A stretch of 64,000 nucleotides of DNA, taken from NCBI GenBank assembly GCA_021776195.1, contig JAJFGK010000077.1, forward strand, positions 35,982 to 99,981, read 5' to 3'. A program made the translations under genes and the position numbers. A model generated the notes under the pieces. That model saw nothing but the letters and a program-made list of their open reading frames with translations, made no database searches and was not told the origin of the DNA. Positions within the stretch are counted from its first letter, which is position 1. Every line of letters starts with the position of its first letter. The DNA is from Kiloniellaceae bacterium (lineage in GTDB: Bacteria > Pseudomonadota > Alphaproteobacteria > Kiloniellales > Kiloniellaceae). Below are positions 38,900-48,133 of this stretch, piece by piece.

Positions 38900-40948
38900 A
38901 TGGCCGCAGCACCCCAAGCGCAAGAGCAGGAAAACGCCCCACCGGCACAGGACGGGGACGATCGGATTGTCCTGCGCGGACAGTTTCAGATCGTCCCGCA
39001 CCAGCCTCTCCCGCAGTACGATTCTCCCGGGCGTCCGGCCTACAACGTGGTCGATCTCCATGGCTCCTCGGGGCCGCTCTTCGCCCTGATTTGCGATACC
39101 CCGCACTGTCCGCGCATCGACAACATTCCGACCTTCATGCGCATGCCGAAAATTCCAGTCGTTGTCCCGCTCCAGGCCGGCGTCGTCTACTGGCCCCCGG
39201 CCAATGCGAAACGGGCCGTCCTGATTTTCGAGCAGCCTTGGGGCGGCCGCCTGGTCGACGATCCCAACGGCACGATCGAGCGCTGGCGCGAAGACAGAGT
39301 GATCGACACGCTCCTGAAGCCGGTGGCCTCGGCGCTACGGGAGTTCAACGACCGCTACGTGACCCATCGGGCAATTCGACCGGATAATGTTTTCACCTCC
39401 GGCGCCAAGGGCGTGGAGGTCATCCTCGGTGAATGCGCCAGCACGCAGCCGGGCTACCACCAGCCGATCTACATGGAGCCGATCGACAGCGCCATGGCTC
39501 ATCCGTCCGGGCGCGGCGACGGGACGCCGGCCGACGATATCTACTCCCTCGGCATTCTGGTCACCTTTCTCTTGACCGGCGGAAACCCGGTGGGCGAGAT
39601 GACCGACGAGGAGGTGGTCGAGGCCAAGATCTCCCGCGGGTCCTATGCGGTGATGACCCAGAAGATACGCGCCTCGCTCCAGATCATCGAAGTGCTGCGC
39701 GGCATGCTCTGCGACGATCCTCTCGAGCGCTGGACGATCGATGACCTGGAGGCCTGGATTTCCGGGCGCCATCTGAGCCCCAAGCAGGCGATACTGCCGC
39801 GCAAAGCGCAGCGCGCCTATATGTTCGGGGAAAATGGCTACTTTACCGCTCAAACCCTGTCCTTTGCGCTGGGCCGCGACTGGGAGGCCGCGCTCCCCCT
39901 GGCCCGTGACGGTTCCATAGAGCGTTGGGTCCGGCGCAGCCTGAGCAACGAGGCGCTGGCCGACAACCTGATCGAGGCGATGGAGTCGGCGAAGACCGAT
40001 TCGGTCGACAGCAGCTTGGACGATGTCCTGCTCTCGATGGTCTTGATGGCACTGGACCCCACGGCTCCGATCCGCTTCCGGGATTTTTCCGCGCGCCCGG
40101 ACGGCATCGGCAAGGCCTATGCCATCGACAATGCCGACGAAGACAAACGCAAGATTTACCTTGAGATCGTCGGCTCCAGGCTGGTCGGTTTTTGGGCTCA
40201 CGTTCAGCTCAAGCCCCGGCCCGACCTGCCGCACATCAAACGCGACGTCGACGCCGCCCGGCGTCTGCTACAACGCGCCAAGCTCGCGTTTGGGCCCGAG
40301 CGCGTGCTCTACATGACCAATCCCGGCTGGGCCTGCCAAAGCCCGCTGCTCGTCGCCGATTACGTCTCCGAGGCCAGCGAGATCCTTCCGGCCTTGAACG
40401 CCGTCGTCGAACGGAACCCGCAGATCGACAGTTTGATCGACAATCACATTGTTGCCTTCTGTGCCGTGACGCACCGCCGAATGCCCGAGGCGATCATCTA
40501 CGAACTTGCTAAACAGGGCGACGAGAAGGCCCGCGCGGTCGCGGTGATGCAGTTAATGGGTGAAATCCAGAGAGTCTACGGTCCGGACAGCCTGCCGGCC
40601 CTGGCGGCCTGGTGTGCCGAGCGGGCCACGCTGGTCGTGGCGACCTACCACAACCGGCAGGTCCGCGAGCAGTTGGAAGTCGCGGTGAAGAAAGCGACGA
40701 AACAGGGCAGTATCTCCGGAGTTCTGGACACGGTCGACAACATGAAGGCCCGGAAAAAGGACAACCATGACTTTCAGTTTGCACGCCACAAGTTCGCCTT
40801 CCATTCGCAGCAGATCGAGTGGATCAGGGTCGGCGGCCTGCGCGATTCGAAATTCGTCCGCCGGGTGTCCCGACCCATCGCCAGTATCATTACAGCCGCC
40901 TGCGCCGGGATCGCGATCCTGATCATGGTCGTGGCCCACGTGACCTGA
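38900..40948 (+). CDS. tail-anchored protein-kinase-like protein (pseudokinase)
   Basis: A 682-residue protein. Residues 90-300 resemble a Ser/Thr kinase domain: LIFEQPWGGRL as the hinge, HRAIRPDN (156-163) for the catalytic loop, LGE in place of DFG (176-178), and DDIYSLGILVTFLLTGGNP as helix F. The catalytic Asp of HRD is Ala, the Lys is Arg and the metal Asp is missing, so it is probably inactive as a kinase. The middle (300-640) is helical and unidentified. A single membrane helix ends the protein (659-680). It is 12 bp upstream of a membrane-protein gene. Confidence 0.75.
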   Translation: MAAAPQAQEQENAPPAQDGDDRIVLRGQFQIVPHQPLPQYDSPGRPAYNVVDLHGSSGPLFALICDTPHCPRIDNIPTFMRMPKIPVVVPLQAGVVYWPPANAKRAVLIFEQPWGGRLVDDPNGTIERWREDRVIDTLLKPVASALREFNDRYVTHRAIRPDNVFTSGAKGVEVILGECASTQPGYHQPIYMEPIDSAMAHPSGRGDGTPADDIYSLGILVTFLLTGGNPVGEMTDEEVVEAKISRGSYAVMTQKIRASLQIIEVLRGMLCDDPLERWTIDDLEAWISGRHLSPKQAILPRKAQRAYMFGENGYFTAQTLSFALGRDWEAALPLARDGSIERWVRRSLSNEALADNLIEAMESAKTDSVDSSLDDVLLSMVLMALDPTAPIRFRDFSARPDGIGKAYAIDNADEDKRKIYLEIVGSRLVGFWAHVQLKPRPDLPHIKRDVDAARRLLQRAKLAFGPERVLYMTNPGWACQSPLLVADYVSEASEILPALNAVVERNPQIDSLIDNHIVAFCAVTHRRMPEAIIYELAKQGDEKARAVAVMQLMGEIQRVYGPDSLPALAAWCAERATLVVATYHNRQVREQLEVAVKKATKQGSISGVLDTVDNMKARKKDNHDFQFARHKFAFHSQQIEWIRVGGLRDSKFVRRVSRPIASIITAACAGIAILIMVVAHVT

Positions 40949-40960
40949 GGAGAAGCAGCC

Positions 40961-41542
40961 GTGGCGCAGGAATCCCAAGACACTCAACCCGGCAAAGCGA
41001 AGGGGAAGGGTCGGCGCAAGCCGAATCAGCGCAAGTCCATGACCCTCTGGCTCTTGGCCCTGCTGCCCATGAGCGTGGTGGTCTGGCCGACCATGCTGAT
41101 CTCGTTCCTGATCATGCTGCCGACCCTTGCCTCCTACCTGTTCGAGCGCGAGACCGACAAGCACTGCACCATCACCATCGGCCTGGCCAATCTTTGCGGC
41201 GCCCTGCCGGTCCTGGCGTCACTCTGGGACAAGGGCCATGACTACGCCGCCGTAACGTTGCTGCTCCATGACGGCCTCACCTGGATCCTGCCCTATGGTC
41301 TGTCCGCTCTGGGGATCGGCATCTTCATGGGCACCGATTCGGTCATCAGCGCCTATTACCGCGTCACCTCGCACCAAAAGATCCGGGCGCTCCGGCGGCG
41401 CCAGAAACTCTTGATCGACGAGTGGGGCGAGGGGGTCATTTCGGCCGATTACGATGAAAGCGAAGCAGAGCTCGGCGACGGCGAAAACGAAGACGAAGAC
41501 GCCGACCCGGCCTATTCGCTGGAGACTGGCAACCGGCCTTAG
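40961..41542 (+). CDS. membrane partner protein of the pseudokinase
   Basis: A 193-residue protein of unknown family. The N-terminus is basic (residues 10-25), followed by about four hydrophobic helices (27-56, 70-87, 92-110 and 105-127) and an acidic tail (145-185). The charged flanks suggest binding of other proteins. GGAG lies upstream of the GTG start. Its gene is separated by 12 bp from the pseudokinase, and I infer a joint complex. Confidence 0.6.
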   Translation: MAQESQDTQPGKAKGKGRRKPNQRKSMTLWLLALLPMSVVVWPTMLISFLIMLPTLASYLFERETDKHCTITIGLANLCGALPVLASLWDKGHDYAAVTLLLHDGLTWILPYGLSALGIGIFMGTDSVISAYYRVTSHQKIRALRRRQKLLIDEWGEGVISADYDESEAELGDGENEDEDADPAYSLETGNRP

Positions 41543-41546
41543 GCTC

Positions 41547-42260
41547 TCATTCCAGAGACGCGGCAGCCCGGTCGGCGAGCCGGCGGCGCAGGGCGATGAG
41601 ATAGAACAGGACGAACAGATAAAAGAACAGCTCTTGGACCTCGCTGGTGCGATCGAAGAGGAAGGCCCGCGATTCGAAGGCGCGCGGGATCCTCTCGGTC
41701 AGGGCGACCAGTTCCGCGAGGATCGCCGCGGGCAGGCAAATCAGCGGCGGAATCACCACGGCGATGGGTCGCTGCATAAGGCCGCTCAAGAGCGCCGGGC
41801 GCCAGAGGCCGACCAGCGGCAAGACAATGCCCCCCAGCACCACCCCGATCTCGAGCAGGGCCCGGGGCTTCTGGTCGAACCAGCCGCTGACGTTGTGCAG
41901 ATTGGTTTCGCCCTGATCGTTGACGCCCCGCCAGCCCTCCGACGTCTCCCAGCCGAAATAGTGCTGACCCCAGGAGCTCTCCTCGCCAGCCACGTAAAGA
42001 CAGCCCAGCGCGGCAATGGTGAACCAGGCGCGCAGCCAGGGGCGGCCGCACAGGGCCGGCATGACCAGGATGGAGAGTGCCACCACGAGGCCCGCGGCGG
42101 GAATCAGGACGTGGGACAACTCCAGGAGACCGCGCGCCTCGCTTCCGATCCAGACCCGGTAGAAGGCCGGCCAAAGCTGCCCGGAAATCGCCAGGGCAAG
42201 AGCCAGGGCGACGGGCAGCCAAAGCCACCAGAGCGGCGAGATCGAGGGGCGTTCGGTCAT
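41547..42260 (-). CDS. membrane protein with EESSWGQ...NLHN motif, unknown
   Basis: A 237-residue protein with about six membrane helices. A soluble loop at residues 92-123 carries GEESSWGQHYFGWET and GETNLHN, a motif set in an uncharacterised family of prokaryotic membrane proteins. The conserved Glu, Trp, His and Asn residues suggest a catalytic or metal site. Convergent with the pseudokinase operon and 64 bp downstream of rpoH. Confidence 0.7.
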   Translation of the reverse strand: MTERPSISPLWWLWLPVALALALAISGQLWPAFYRVWIGSEARGLLELSHVLIPAAGLVVALSILVMPALCGRPWLRAWFTIAALGCLYVAGEESSWGQHYFGWETSEGWRGVNDQGETNLHNVSGWFDQKPRALLEIGVVLGGIVLPLVGLWRPALLSGLMQRPIAVVIPPLICLPAAILAELVALTERIPRAFESRAFLFDRTSEVQELFFYLFVLFYLIALRRRLADRAAASLE

Positions 42261-42323
42261 GCCGTCCTTTTATAGGACGGCCGGGAAGTTTTCGAGCCCC
42301 TCGACGTCCGTCCCTGATTCCGA

Positions 42324-43208
42324 TCAGGAGACCGCCAGACGTTCCTCGATGGCCGCGTTGCGGATCGCCTTTTGCAGCTTTTCGAAGGCGCGCACCTCGA
42401 TCTGGCGGACCCGCTCGCGGCTGATGTCGTATTCCTGGGAGAGGTCTTCCAGGGTCGTGGGATCTTCCTTCAGGCGGCGTTCCCTCAGAATATGCCGCTC
42501 GCGCTCGCTCAAGGTGACCATGGCGGCCTCCAGCAGCTTGCGGCGCTTGCCGAGCTCCTCGCTTTCGGCCAGCAGGACCTCCTGGTTCTGGGTCTCGTCC
42601 TCCAGCCAGTCCTGCCATTCGCCGTCGCCGTCGATCCGCAGGGGCGCGTTCAGGGAGTGATCCGGCGCCGCCAGGCGGCGGTTCATGGAGACCACATCCT
42701 TCTCGGGCACACCCAGGGTGGTGGCGATCTCCGCCACCTGCTCCGGCTGCAGATCGCCGTCGTCCAGCGCCTTGATCTGGCCCTTGAGGCGACGCAGATT
42801 GAAGAACAGCTTTTTCTGGGACGCGGTGGTGCCCATTTTCACCAGGGACCAGGAATGCAGGATGTATTCCTGGATCGAGGCGCGGATCCACCACATGGCG
42901 TAGGTCGCCAGCCGGAAACCGCGCTCCGGATCGAAGCGCTTGACCGCCTGCATCATGCCGACATTGCCCTCGGAGATCAGCTCGGAGACCGGCAGGCCGT
43001 AGCCGCGGTAGCCCATGGCGATCTTGGCCACCAGGCGCAGGTGCGAGGTGACCAGCTTGTGCGCCGACTCGACGTCGTCGCGCTCGCGCCAGGCCTTGGC
43101 CAGCATGTACTCCTCGTTTTGCTCCAGCATCGGAAACTTACGGATTTCCGACAGATAGGAGCTGAGGTTTCCCTCGCCGACCAGAACAGGAATGTTGCCT
43201 CTCGCCAT
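42324..43208 (-). CDS. rpoH: RNA polymerase heat-shock sigma factor RpoH
   Basis: A 294-residue group 3 sigma factor. Region 2 contains MLAKAWRERDDVESAHKLVT and GYGLPVSELISEGNVGMMQA, with the core binding FDPERGFRLATYAMWWIRAS. QRLIKxLF-like FFNLRRLKGQIKAL is the RpoH box. Region 4 ends in YDISRERVRQIEVRAFEKL. ATG 43208 has GGAGGG upstream. It directs heat-shock transcription, possibly including the Do protease here. Confidence 0.96.
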   Translation of the reverse strand: MARGNIPVLVGEGNLSSYLSEIRKFPMLEQNEEYMLAKAWRERDDVESAHKLVTSHLRLVAKIAMGYRGYGLPVSELISEGNVGMMQAVKRFDPERGFRLATYAMWWIRASIQEYILHSWSLVKMGTTASQKKLFFNLRRLKGQIKALDDGDLQPEQVAEIATTLGVPEKDVVSMNRRLAAPDHSLNAPLRIDGDGEWQDWLEDETQNQEVLLAESEELGKRRKLLEAAMVTLSERERHILRERRLKEDPTTLEDLSQEYDISRERVRQIEVRAFEKLQKAIRNAAIEERLAVS

Positions 43209-43472
43209 AAAACCCTCCGACCTAACTCTTAAAACGCGCCACTCGCGATCTGTGCCACCTACAGACGGTGACACTCACGACCATTGTTACGTTCGAGAGA
43301 CCCATTCTGGATGCCCGGCCCTGGATGCCCGGCCCCGACAATGTCCGACCCAGAATGCCAGGTCGATTGCGTCTCCCAGTGGGTCGATCTCTCGTCCTCG
43401 GTCAGTGATACGCATGGCAGACGCAATATTAACCCATCTGCCACTCACAAGGGACCGATTTTTTTCTTTGAA

Positions 43473-44441
43473 TCATTCTAAAAGAGAGATCAAAGCCCTT
43501 AGATTATATGGTAATTCCTTCCTGAAATTCAAGGTCTCCGCGCGGCTGGGGTGGCGAAAACCGAGGCTTTCCGCGTGCAGCGCCTGGCCCGCCAGGGCCT
43601 TGACCGCCGCACCCGCCAAGGGTGGCAGGGCGGCAATCCGCGAGGCGCCCTGACGCCCGTAGAGACGGTCGCCCAGCAGGCCGTGACCGCGCGCGCTCAT
43701 ATGCACCCGGATCTGGTGGGTCCGGCCGGTTCGCAGGCGGCAGCGGACCAGGCCGACCCGGCCGCCGGCGTAGCTTTTCAGCAGCTCGTAGCCGGTCGCG
43801 GCGGGCCGGCCGCCCCGGCTGACAAGGGCCATCTTCTTGCGGTTGCGCGGCGAACGCCCGATGGCCCCCTCGATTTCGCCTCGCGGCGGCTGGGGGATGC
43901 CCCAGACCAGGGCCAGATAGCTGCGCTCGACGCTGCGCGCGGCGAACTGCTCGACCAGGCCGCGATGGGCCGCCTCGGTCTTGGCCGCCACCATCAGGCC
44001 GCTGGTGTCCTTGTCCAGGCGATGGACGATGCCGGGCCGCTGCACCCCGCCAATCCCGGTCAAGGACGGCCCGCAGTGGGCGATGAGGGCGTTGACCAGG
44101 GTGCGGTCGGGATTGCCCGGGGCGGGATGGACCACCAGCCCGACCGGCTTGTTCAGCACCACCAGATCGGCGTCCTCGTAGAGGATCTCCAGATCCATGG
44201 CCTGGCCCTGGGGCCGGGCCGGCGCGGCCGCCGGCACCGTGACGGCGAAGACCTGGCCGGCCTGGACCTTGGCCGCAGGCGCGCTCACCGCCGCGCCGTC
44301 GCGCCGCACCTGGCCCTGGTCGACCAAAGCCTTGAGGCGGCTGCGCGAATGCTGGCCCAGGCGGGCCGCCAGCCAGCGGTCCAGCCGTTGCCCCGCCTCT
44401 TCCGGCGCCACGGTCAGCTCGTGGACTTCGGCTCTGCTCAT
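43473..44441 (-). CDS. rluD: 23S rRNA pseudouridine synthase, RluD type
   Basis: A 322-residue enzyme with an N-terminal S4 domain (QRLDRWLAARLGQHSRSRLK) and RsuA/RluA catalytic domain. The catalytic Asp is in GIVHRLDKDTSGLMVAAKT. It isomerises uridines 1911, 1915 and 1917 in helix 69. A 264-bp spacer with a 14-bp direct repeat (TGCCCGGCCCTGGA) separates it from rpoH. Confidence 0.93.
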   Translation of the reverse strand: MSRAEVHELTVAPEEAGQRLDRWLAARLGQHSRSRLKALVDQGQVRRDGAAVSAPAAKVQAGQVFAVTVPAAAPARPQGQAMDLEILYEDADLVVLNKPVGLVVHPAPGNPDRTLVNALIAHCGPSLTGIGGVQRPGIVHRLDKDTSGLMVAAKTEAAHRGLVEQFAARSVERSYLALVWGIPQPPRGEIEGAIGRSPRNRKKMALVSRGGRPAATGYELLKSYAGGRVGLVRCRLRTGRTHQIRVHMSARGHGLLGDRLYGRQGASRIAALPPLAGAAVKALAGQALHAESLGFRHPSRAETLNFRKELPYNLRALISLLE

Positions 44442-44635
44442 GGGTCTCGACTCTCACTCGCACCGCTCGCTTTGTCCGAGGCCTGGACAAAGGCCACCAG
44501 CGGTGCTCGCGGTCTTGGCCCGGTTGAGCGCGCTTGGCAAGGCCTCTATACAGGAGCCGGATCGAGGCACGCGAGCGCCAGCGCCGCCCCTCGACCCCTG
44601 CACCCGACGAGGGGCCCGCCCCAGAGGAGATGCCC

Positions 44636-44935
44636 ATGACGCCCGCCATGAAGGCCTTGATCGCCCTGATCGTCGGCATGGGGATTGCCATCATGGCGGC
44701 CCTGGTACTGGTCGCCTATGGCCTGCTGGCCGGCTTCGGCGAGGAGCCCGCCGGTTTTGGCGCCCGCGATCTCGAGGTGCCGCCCGGCTGCGCGATCGCC
44801 GAGGCCCGGCTGGAAGACGATCTTATGGTCATCCGCCTGACCGGCGCGGCTGACGGCTGCGAACAGGTCGTCCTGATCGACCCCGCCAGCGGCGCCGAGC
44901 GGGGCCGCATCGTCGCCCGGCCCGGGCCGCCTTGA
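44636..44935 (+). CDS. small membrane protein, DUF6476-like
   Basis: A 99-residue protein with one N-terminal helix (LIALIVGMGIAIMAALVLVAYGLL) and a periplasmic or cytoplasmic beta-rich tail (PPGCAIAEARLEDDLMVIRL). It resembles the small proteins encoded next to rluD in alphaproteobacteria, provisionally the DUF6476 family. ATG 44636 follows GGAG at 7 nt. Function unknown. Confidence 0.7.
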   Translation: MTPAMKALIALIVGMGIAIMAALVLVAYGLLAGFGEEPAGFGARDLEVPPGCAIAEARLEDDLMVIRLTGAADGCEQVVLIDPASGAERGRIVARPGPP

Positions 44936-45000
44936 GCCGCCCCGGCTATCATGAGCAGGCGGCGGGCGGAACCAGATCTGACGGAAAGGATGTAATCGCC

Positions 45001-45411
45001 TTGACAATCCATGAGGGCGGCTGCCTCTGCGGCGCGGTGCGCTTCACCGTCGGCGGCGACCCGATCGTCGCCGGTGCCTGCTACTGCCGGGACTGCCAGT
45101 ATGCCTCGGGCGGCGGCCCGGCCTACGGCCTGCTCTACCCGGTGGAGGCCGTCACCGTCACCAAGGGCGCGACCCGCTCGTTCGCCGTGAAGGGGCACAG
45201 CGGCGCCGATGTCCATCGCCACTTCTGCCCGGCCTGCGGCGTGCAGCTCTTCGGCCACAACAGCGCCCACCCGCAGTTCAAGTCGGTCAAGGTCGGCGTG
45301 CTCGACGACCCCGGCTGGTTCCGCTCCCAGGGCTCGATCTGGACCGCCTCGGCCCAGCCCTGGCATTGGATCGACCCGGACCTGCCCAAGGCCGAGCGGA
45401 ACCCCGGATAA
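45001..45411 (+). CDS. GFA-family (Mss4-fold) zinc protein
   Basis: About 136 residues with GGCLCGAVRF, CYCRDCQYASG and HFCPACGVQLFG, the Cys pattern of the GFA (glutathione-dependent formaldehyde-activating-like) family, which binds zinc in an Mss4-type fold. The substrate is usually unknown. The TTG start at 45001 follows a GGAAAGGA site; a TTG at 44932 overlapping the previous stop is an alternative. Confidence 0.85.
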   Translation: MTIHEGGCLCGAVRFTVGGDPIVAGACYCRDCQYASGGGPAYGLLYPVEAVTVTKGATRSFAVKGHSGADVHRHFCPACGVQLFGHNSAHPQFKSVKVGVLDDPGWFRSQGSIWTASAQPWHWIDPDLPKAERNPG

Positions 45412-45479
45412 GGCCCTTGAATCTCCCCAAGCGATCCGCTACAACCCGCGCCTTGCCAGTCACTGGCCCGCAAGACAGC

Positions 45480-45555
45480 GTCCCCTTCGTCTAGTGGCCT
45501 AGGACATCGGCCTCTCACGCCGAAAACAGGGGTTCGAGTCCCCTAGGGGACGCCA
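45480..45555 (+). tRNA. tRNA-Glu (anticodon CTC)
   Basis: A 76-nt tRNA. The acceptor arms GTCCCCT and AGGGGAC pair over 7 bp, the anticodon loop is CTCTCAC with anticodon CTC, and the T arm is CAGGGGTTCGAGTCCCCT. Discriminator G and CCA are templated. The anticodon reads GAG, consistent with Glu. Confidence 0.97.
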
Positions 45556-45707
45556 AACTCTCACAAAATCAGAGCGAACGCCCGCGGGAATGAGGAATCC
45601 TGGGGACACGACGCCCATCCGTCGCCCTTCCCAAGCTTGGTACAGTCCCGTTCGTCAGGCAGTTCATGCGAGCCGATGAACAGCAATCATTCTTGGAAGC
45701 GGGCCCG

Positions 45708-45973
45708 ATGAAACAGTACCTCACCGAACCACCCACAAGGTCGACCCAGAGTTTTCTGGGGTTCCCCCTGGCGCTGGATCTGGACAATCTGGATGCGGAC
45801 TTCGCGATCCTTGGGGTGCCTTACGGTCTTCCCTATGCGGCCGGGTGCTGGGGATGGACCTGGTTGAGATCGCCCCGGAACTGGATCACGGCAACATCAC
45901 GCTGGTTCATGCCGAGAGGCTCATTTGCAACTTCATCGGCTCAGTCGTCCGGTCCGACTCTTTTCGTCGCTAA
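45708..45973 (+). pseudogene. internally deleted agmatinase/ureohydrolase remnant
   Basis: The 5' part encodes a typical agmatinase N-terminus (FLGFPLALDLDNLDADFAIL, then GVPYGLPYA). At about 45840 it is followed, in another frame, by a typical C-terminus (VLGMDLVEIAPELDHGNITL, then AERLICNFIG) ending at TAA 45971. About 200 internal codons with the metal site are missing, so it cannot be functional. It lies between tRNA-Glu and a TRAP operon. Neighbouring 45556-45707 and 45974-46157 hold no gene I can see. Confidence 0.85.
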
Positions 45974-46157
45974 CGGGGGCCAGGGGACACTGTCGGGCTA
46001 ACCCGCCCGCTGGAGTTCCAGTTGGACTCCAGACATCCCGCCGAACAGCCCGGTTGAACAGAGACCCCTAAGCTGCCTAGACTTCCCGACCAAATAGCCG
46101 CCCGGTCTGGGACGGGCGGCAGGGCTGGAGCAGGTTGGACAGGGGGGCGTCGGGCGG

Positions 46158-46694
46158 ATGCCGAAGCCGTTTCTTCTCTATGTGAAATACGTCGACTTCG
46201 TCTCCGAGAAGGTCGGGCGGCTGGCGATGCTTTTGATCTTCGTCATGATCGGGGTTCTGCTGCTGGATGCGGTGACGCGAAACATCATCCGCATCCCGCT
46301 GCACTGGTGCATCGAGATGGCGCAGTTCACCATGGCCGCCTATTACATTCTGGGCGGCGCCTACTCCATGCAGCTTGGCGATCACGTCCGCATGGATCTG
46401 ATCTACGACCGCTGCTCGGAGAAGACCAAGGCGAAGCTCGATGTCGCCACCAGCGGCTGCTTGCTGTTCTATCTGACCTGCCTGCTGTTCGGTTCGATCT
46501 CCAGCACGATCTATGCGATCGAAACGGGCCAGAAGAAGTTCTCGATCTGGAATCCTTCCATGGTGCCGATCAAGTGCATCATGGTTTTCGGCATCGTGCT
46601 GATCCTCCTCCAGGCGGTCTCCATGCTCTTCAAGGACATCGCAAAGGCACGAGGTCAGGCGATTACCCATGAAGGGGAGCAGCCGACCGTATGA
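46158..46694 (+). CDS. dctQ: TRAP transporter small permease
   Basis: A 178-residue protein with four membrane helices. It contains LLIFVMIGVLLLDAVTRNI, the stretch CIEMAQFTMAAYYILGGAYS and the DHVRMDLIYDR loop, typical of the DctQ subunit. It forms the membrane part of a solute transporter with DctM. Its stop overlaps the next start (ATGA). The symbol denotes the family, not the substrate. Confidence 0.9.
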   Translation: MPKPFLLYVKYVDFVSEKVGRLAMLLIFVMIGVLLLDAVTRNIIRIPLHWCIEMAQFTMAAYYILGGAYSMQLGDHVRMDLIYDRCSEKTKAKLDVATSGCLLFYLTCLLFGSISSTIYAIETGQKKFSIWNPSMVPIKCIMVFGIVLILLQAVSMLFKDIAKARGQAITHEGEQPTV

Positions 46695-48016
46695 CCCATG
46701 AGATGATCGCGATCACGATGTTCGCCTCGATGCTTGTCCTGATGCTGACGGGCCAGCGGGTTTTCGCGGCGATCGGCTTCGTCGCGGCGGCATCGGCGGC
46801 GCTTCTCTATGGCACTGGCGCCTTCGAGATGCCCTTCAATGCGGCCTTCAAGCTCTTCAACTGGTATCCGCTGCTGACCCTGCCGCTCTTCGTCTACATG
46901 GGCTACATCCTCTCCGAGACGGGGATTGCCGATGATCTCTATGAGGCCTTCCATGTCTGGTTCGGTGGTCTGAAGGGCGGGCTCGCCGTCGGAACCATCG
47001 GGCTGATGGTGGTGATTTCCGCCATGAACGGCCTCAGCGTGGCCGGGATGGCCATCGGCGCGACGATCGCCCTGCCGGAGATGCTGAAGCGCGGCTACGA
47101 CAAGGTGATGATCACCGGCGTCATCCAGGCAGGCAGTTCCCTGGGAATTCTGGTCCCGCCAAGCGTGGTCCTGGTGCTCTACGGCATGATTGCCCGCCAG
47201 CCGGTCAGCCAGCTTTGGCTGGCGGGCGCCATCCCGGGCCTCATGATGGCCAGCCTTTTCGTGATCTACATCGTCGTCCGCTGCAAGTTGCAGCCGCATC
47301 TGGGCCCGGCCATCTCCGAAGAAGAGCGGGACATTCCGTTCGCGAAAAAAATGAGGCTCCTGCGCGCGGGGATCCTTCCGTTCCTGATCTTCTTCTTCAT
47401 GACCGGCCTCTTTGTCATGGGCATCACCAGCCTGGTGGAAAGCTCGGCGGTCGGCGCGACCTGTGCGACGATCGCCGCACTGATAAAGCGACGGCTCACC
47501 TTCAAGGTGATGGAAGCGACCTTGAGAAAGACCCTGGGGATCTCCTGCATGTTTTTGTGGATCATCCTGGCGGCGCTCTGCTTCGGCGCGGTCTTCGACG
47601 GCATCGGCGCGGTTCGGGCCATCGAGTCGCTCTTCATCACGCGCTGGGAACTGACCCCTTGGGAAGTCCTCATCATGATGCAGCTCTCCTACATCGTGAT
47701 GGGCATGTTCCTGGACGATACGGCGATGCTGGTGATCGTCGCGCCCCTCTATGTGCCGCTGGTGGTGGCGCTCGGCTTCAATCCGATCTGGTATGGCGTG
47801 CTCTACACAATTACGTGTCAGATCGCTTACATGACGCCGCCCTTCGGCTACAATCTCTTCCTGATGCGTGCCATGGCCCCACGAGACATCACGCTTCCCG
47901 ATATTTATCGCTCGATCATTCCCTTCGTTCTGGTGATGACTTTCGGACTGGCGCTGGTGATTGCCTTCCCACAGATTGCCCTGTGGCTGCCGGAGCTTGT
48001 GCGCGGAGGGCGATGA
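46691..48016 (+). CDS. dctM: TRAP transporter large permease
   Basis: A 441-residue protein with about 12 helices. Family landmarks: GFVAAASAALLYG, MNGLSVAGMAIGATIALPEM, LGILVPPSVVLVLYGMIAR and MTPPFGYNLFLMRAMAP. It provides the Na+-coupled transport path. The operon order is dctQ-dctM-dctP. Confidence 0.95.
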   Translation: MTHEMIAITMFASMLVLMLTGQRVFAAIGFVAAASAALLYGTGAFEMPFNAAFKLFNWYPLLTLPLFVYMGYILSETGIADDLYEAFHVWFGGLKGGLAVGTIGLMVVISAMNGLSVAGMAIGATIALPEMLKRGYDKVMITGVIQAGSSLGILVPPSVVLVLYGMIARQPVSQLWLAGAIPGLMMASLFVIYIVVRCKLQPHLGPAISEEERDIPFAKKMRLLRAGILPFLIFFFMTGLFVMGITSLVESSAVGATCATIAALIKRRLTFKVMEATLRKTLGISCMFLWIILAALCFGAVFDGIGAVRAIESLFITRWELTPWEVLIMMQLSYIVMGMFLDDTAMLVIVAPLYVPLVVALGFNPIWYGVLYTITCQIAYMTPPFGYNLFLMRAMAPRDITLPDIYRSIIPFVLVMTFGLALVIAFPQIALWLPELVRGGR

Positions 48017-48133
48017 AACACATGATGCCTGACGCCGCCTTGGGCGTGCCAAGGCGACTCGGGCCAAAATGACTTGGAAGGCATTCCTGTAACAACCAAA
48101 ACTGTAACAACAAAGGCAGAGGAGGAAGTAGTA

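Noticed and set aside
38498..39106. 202-residue minus-strand ORF across the MITE and pseudokinase start
   Set aside because: It crosses the terminal inverted repeat and overlaps a better plus-strand gene; no protein signature.
45569..45787. 72-residue minus-strand ORF opposite the agmatinase remnant
   Set aside because: It is antisense to the recognisable agmatinase N-terminus and has no family signal.
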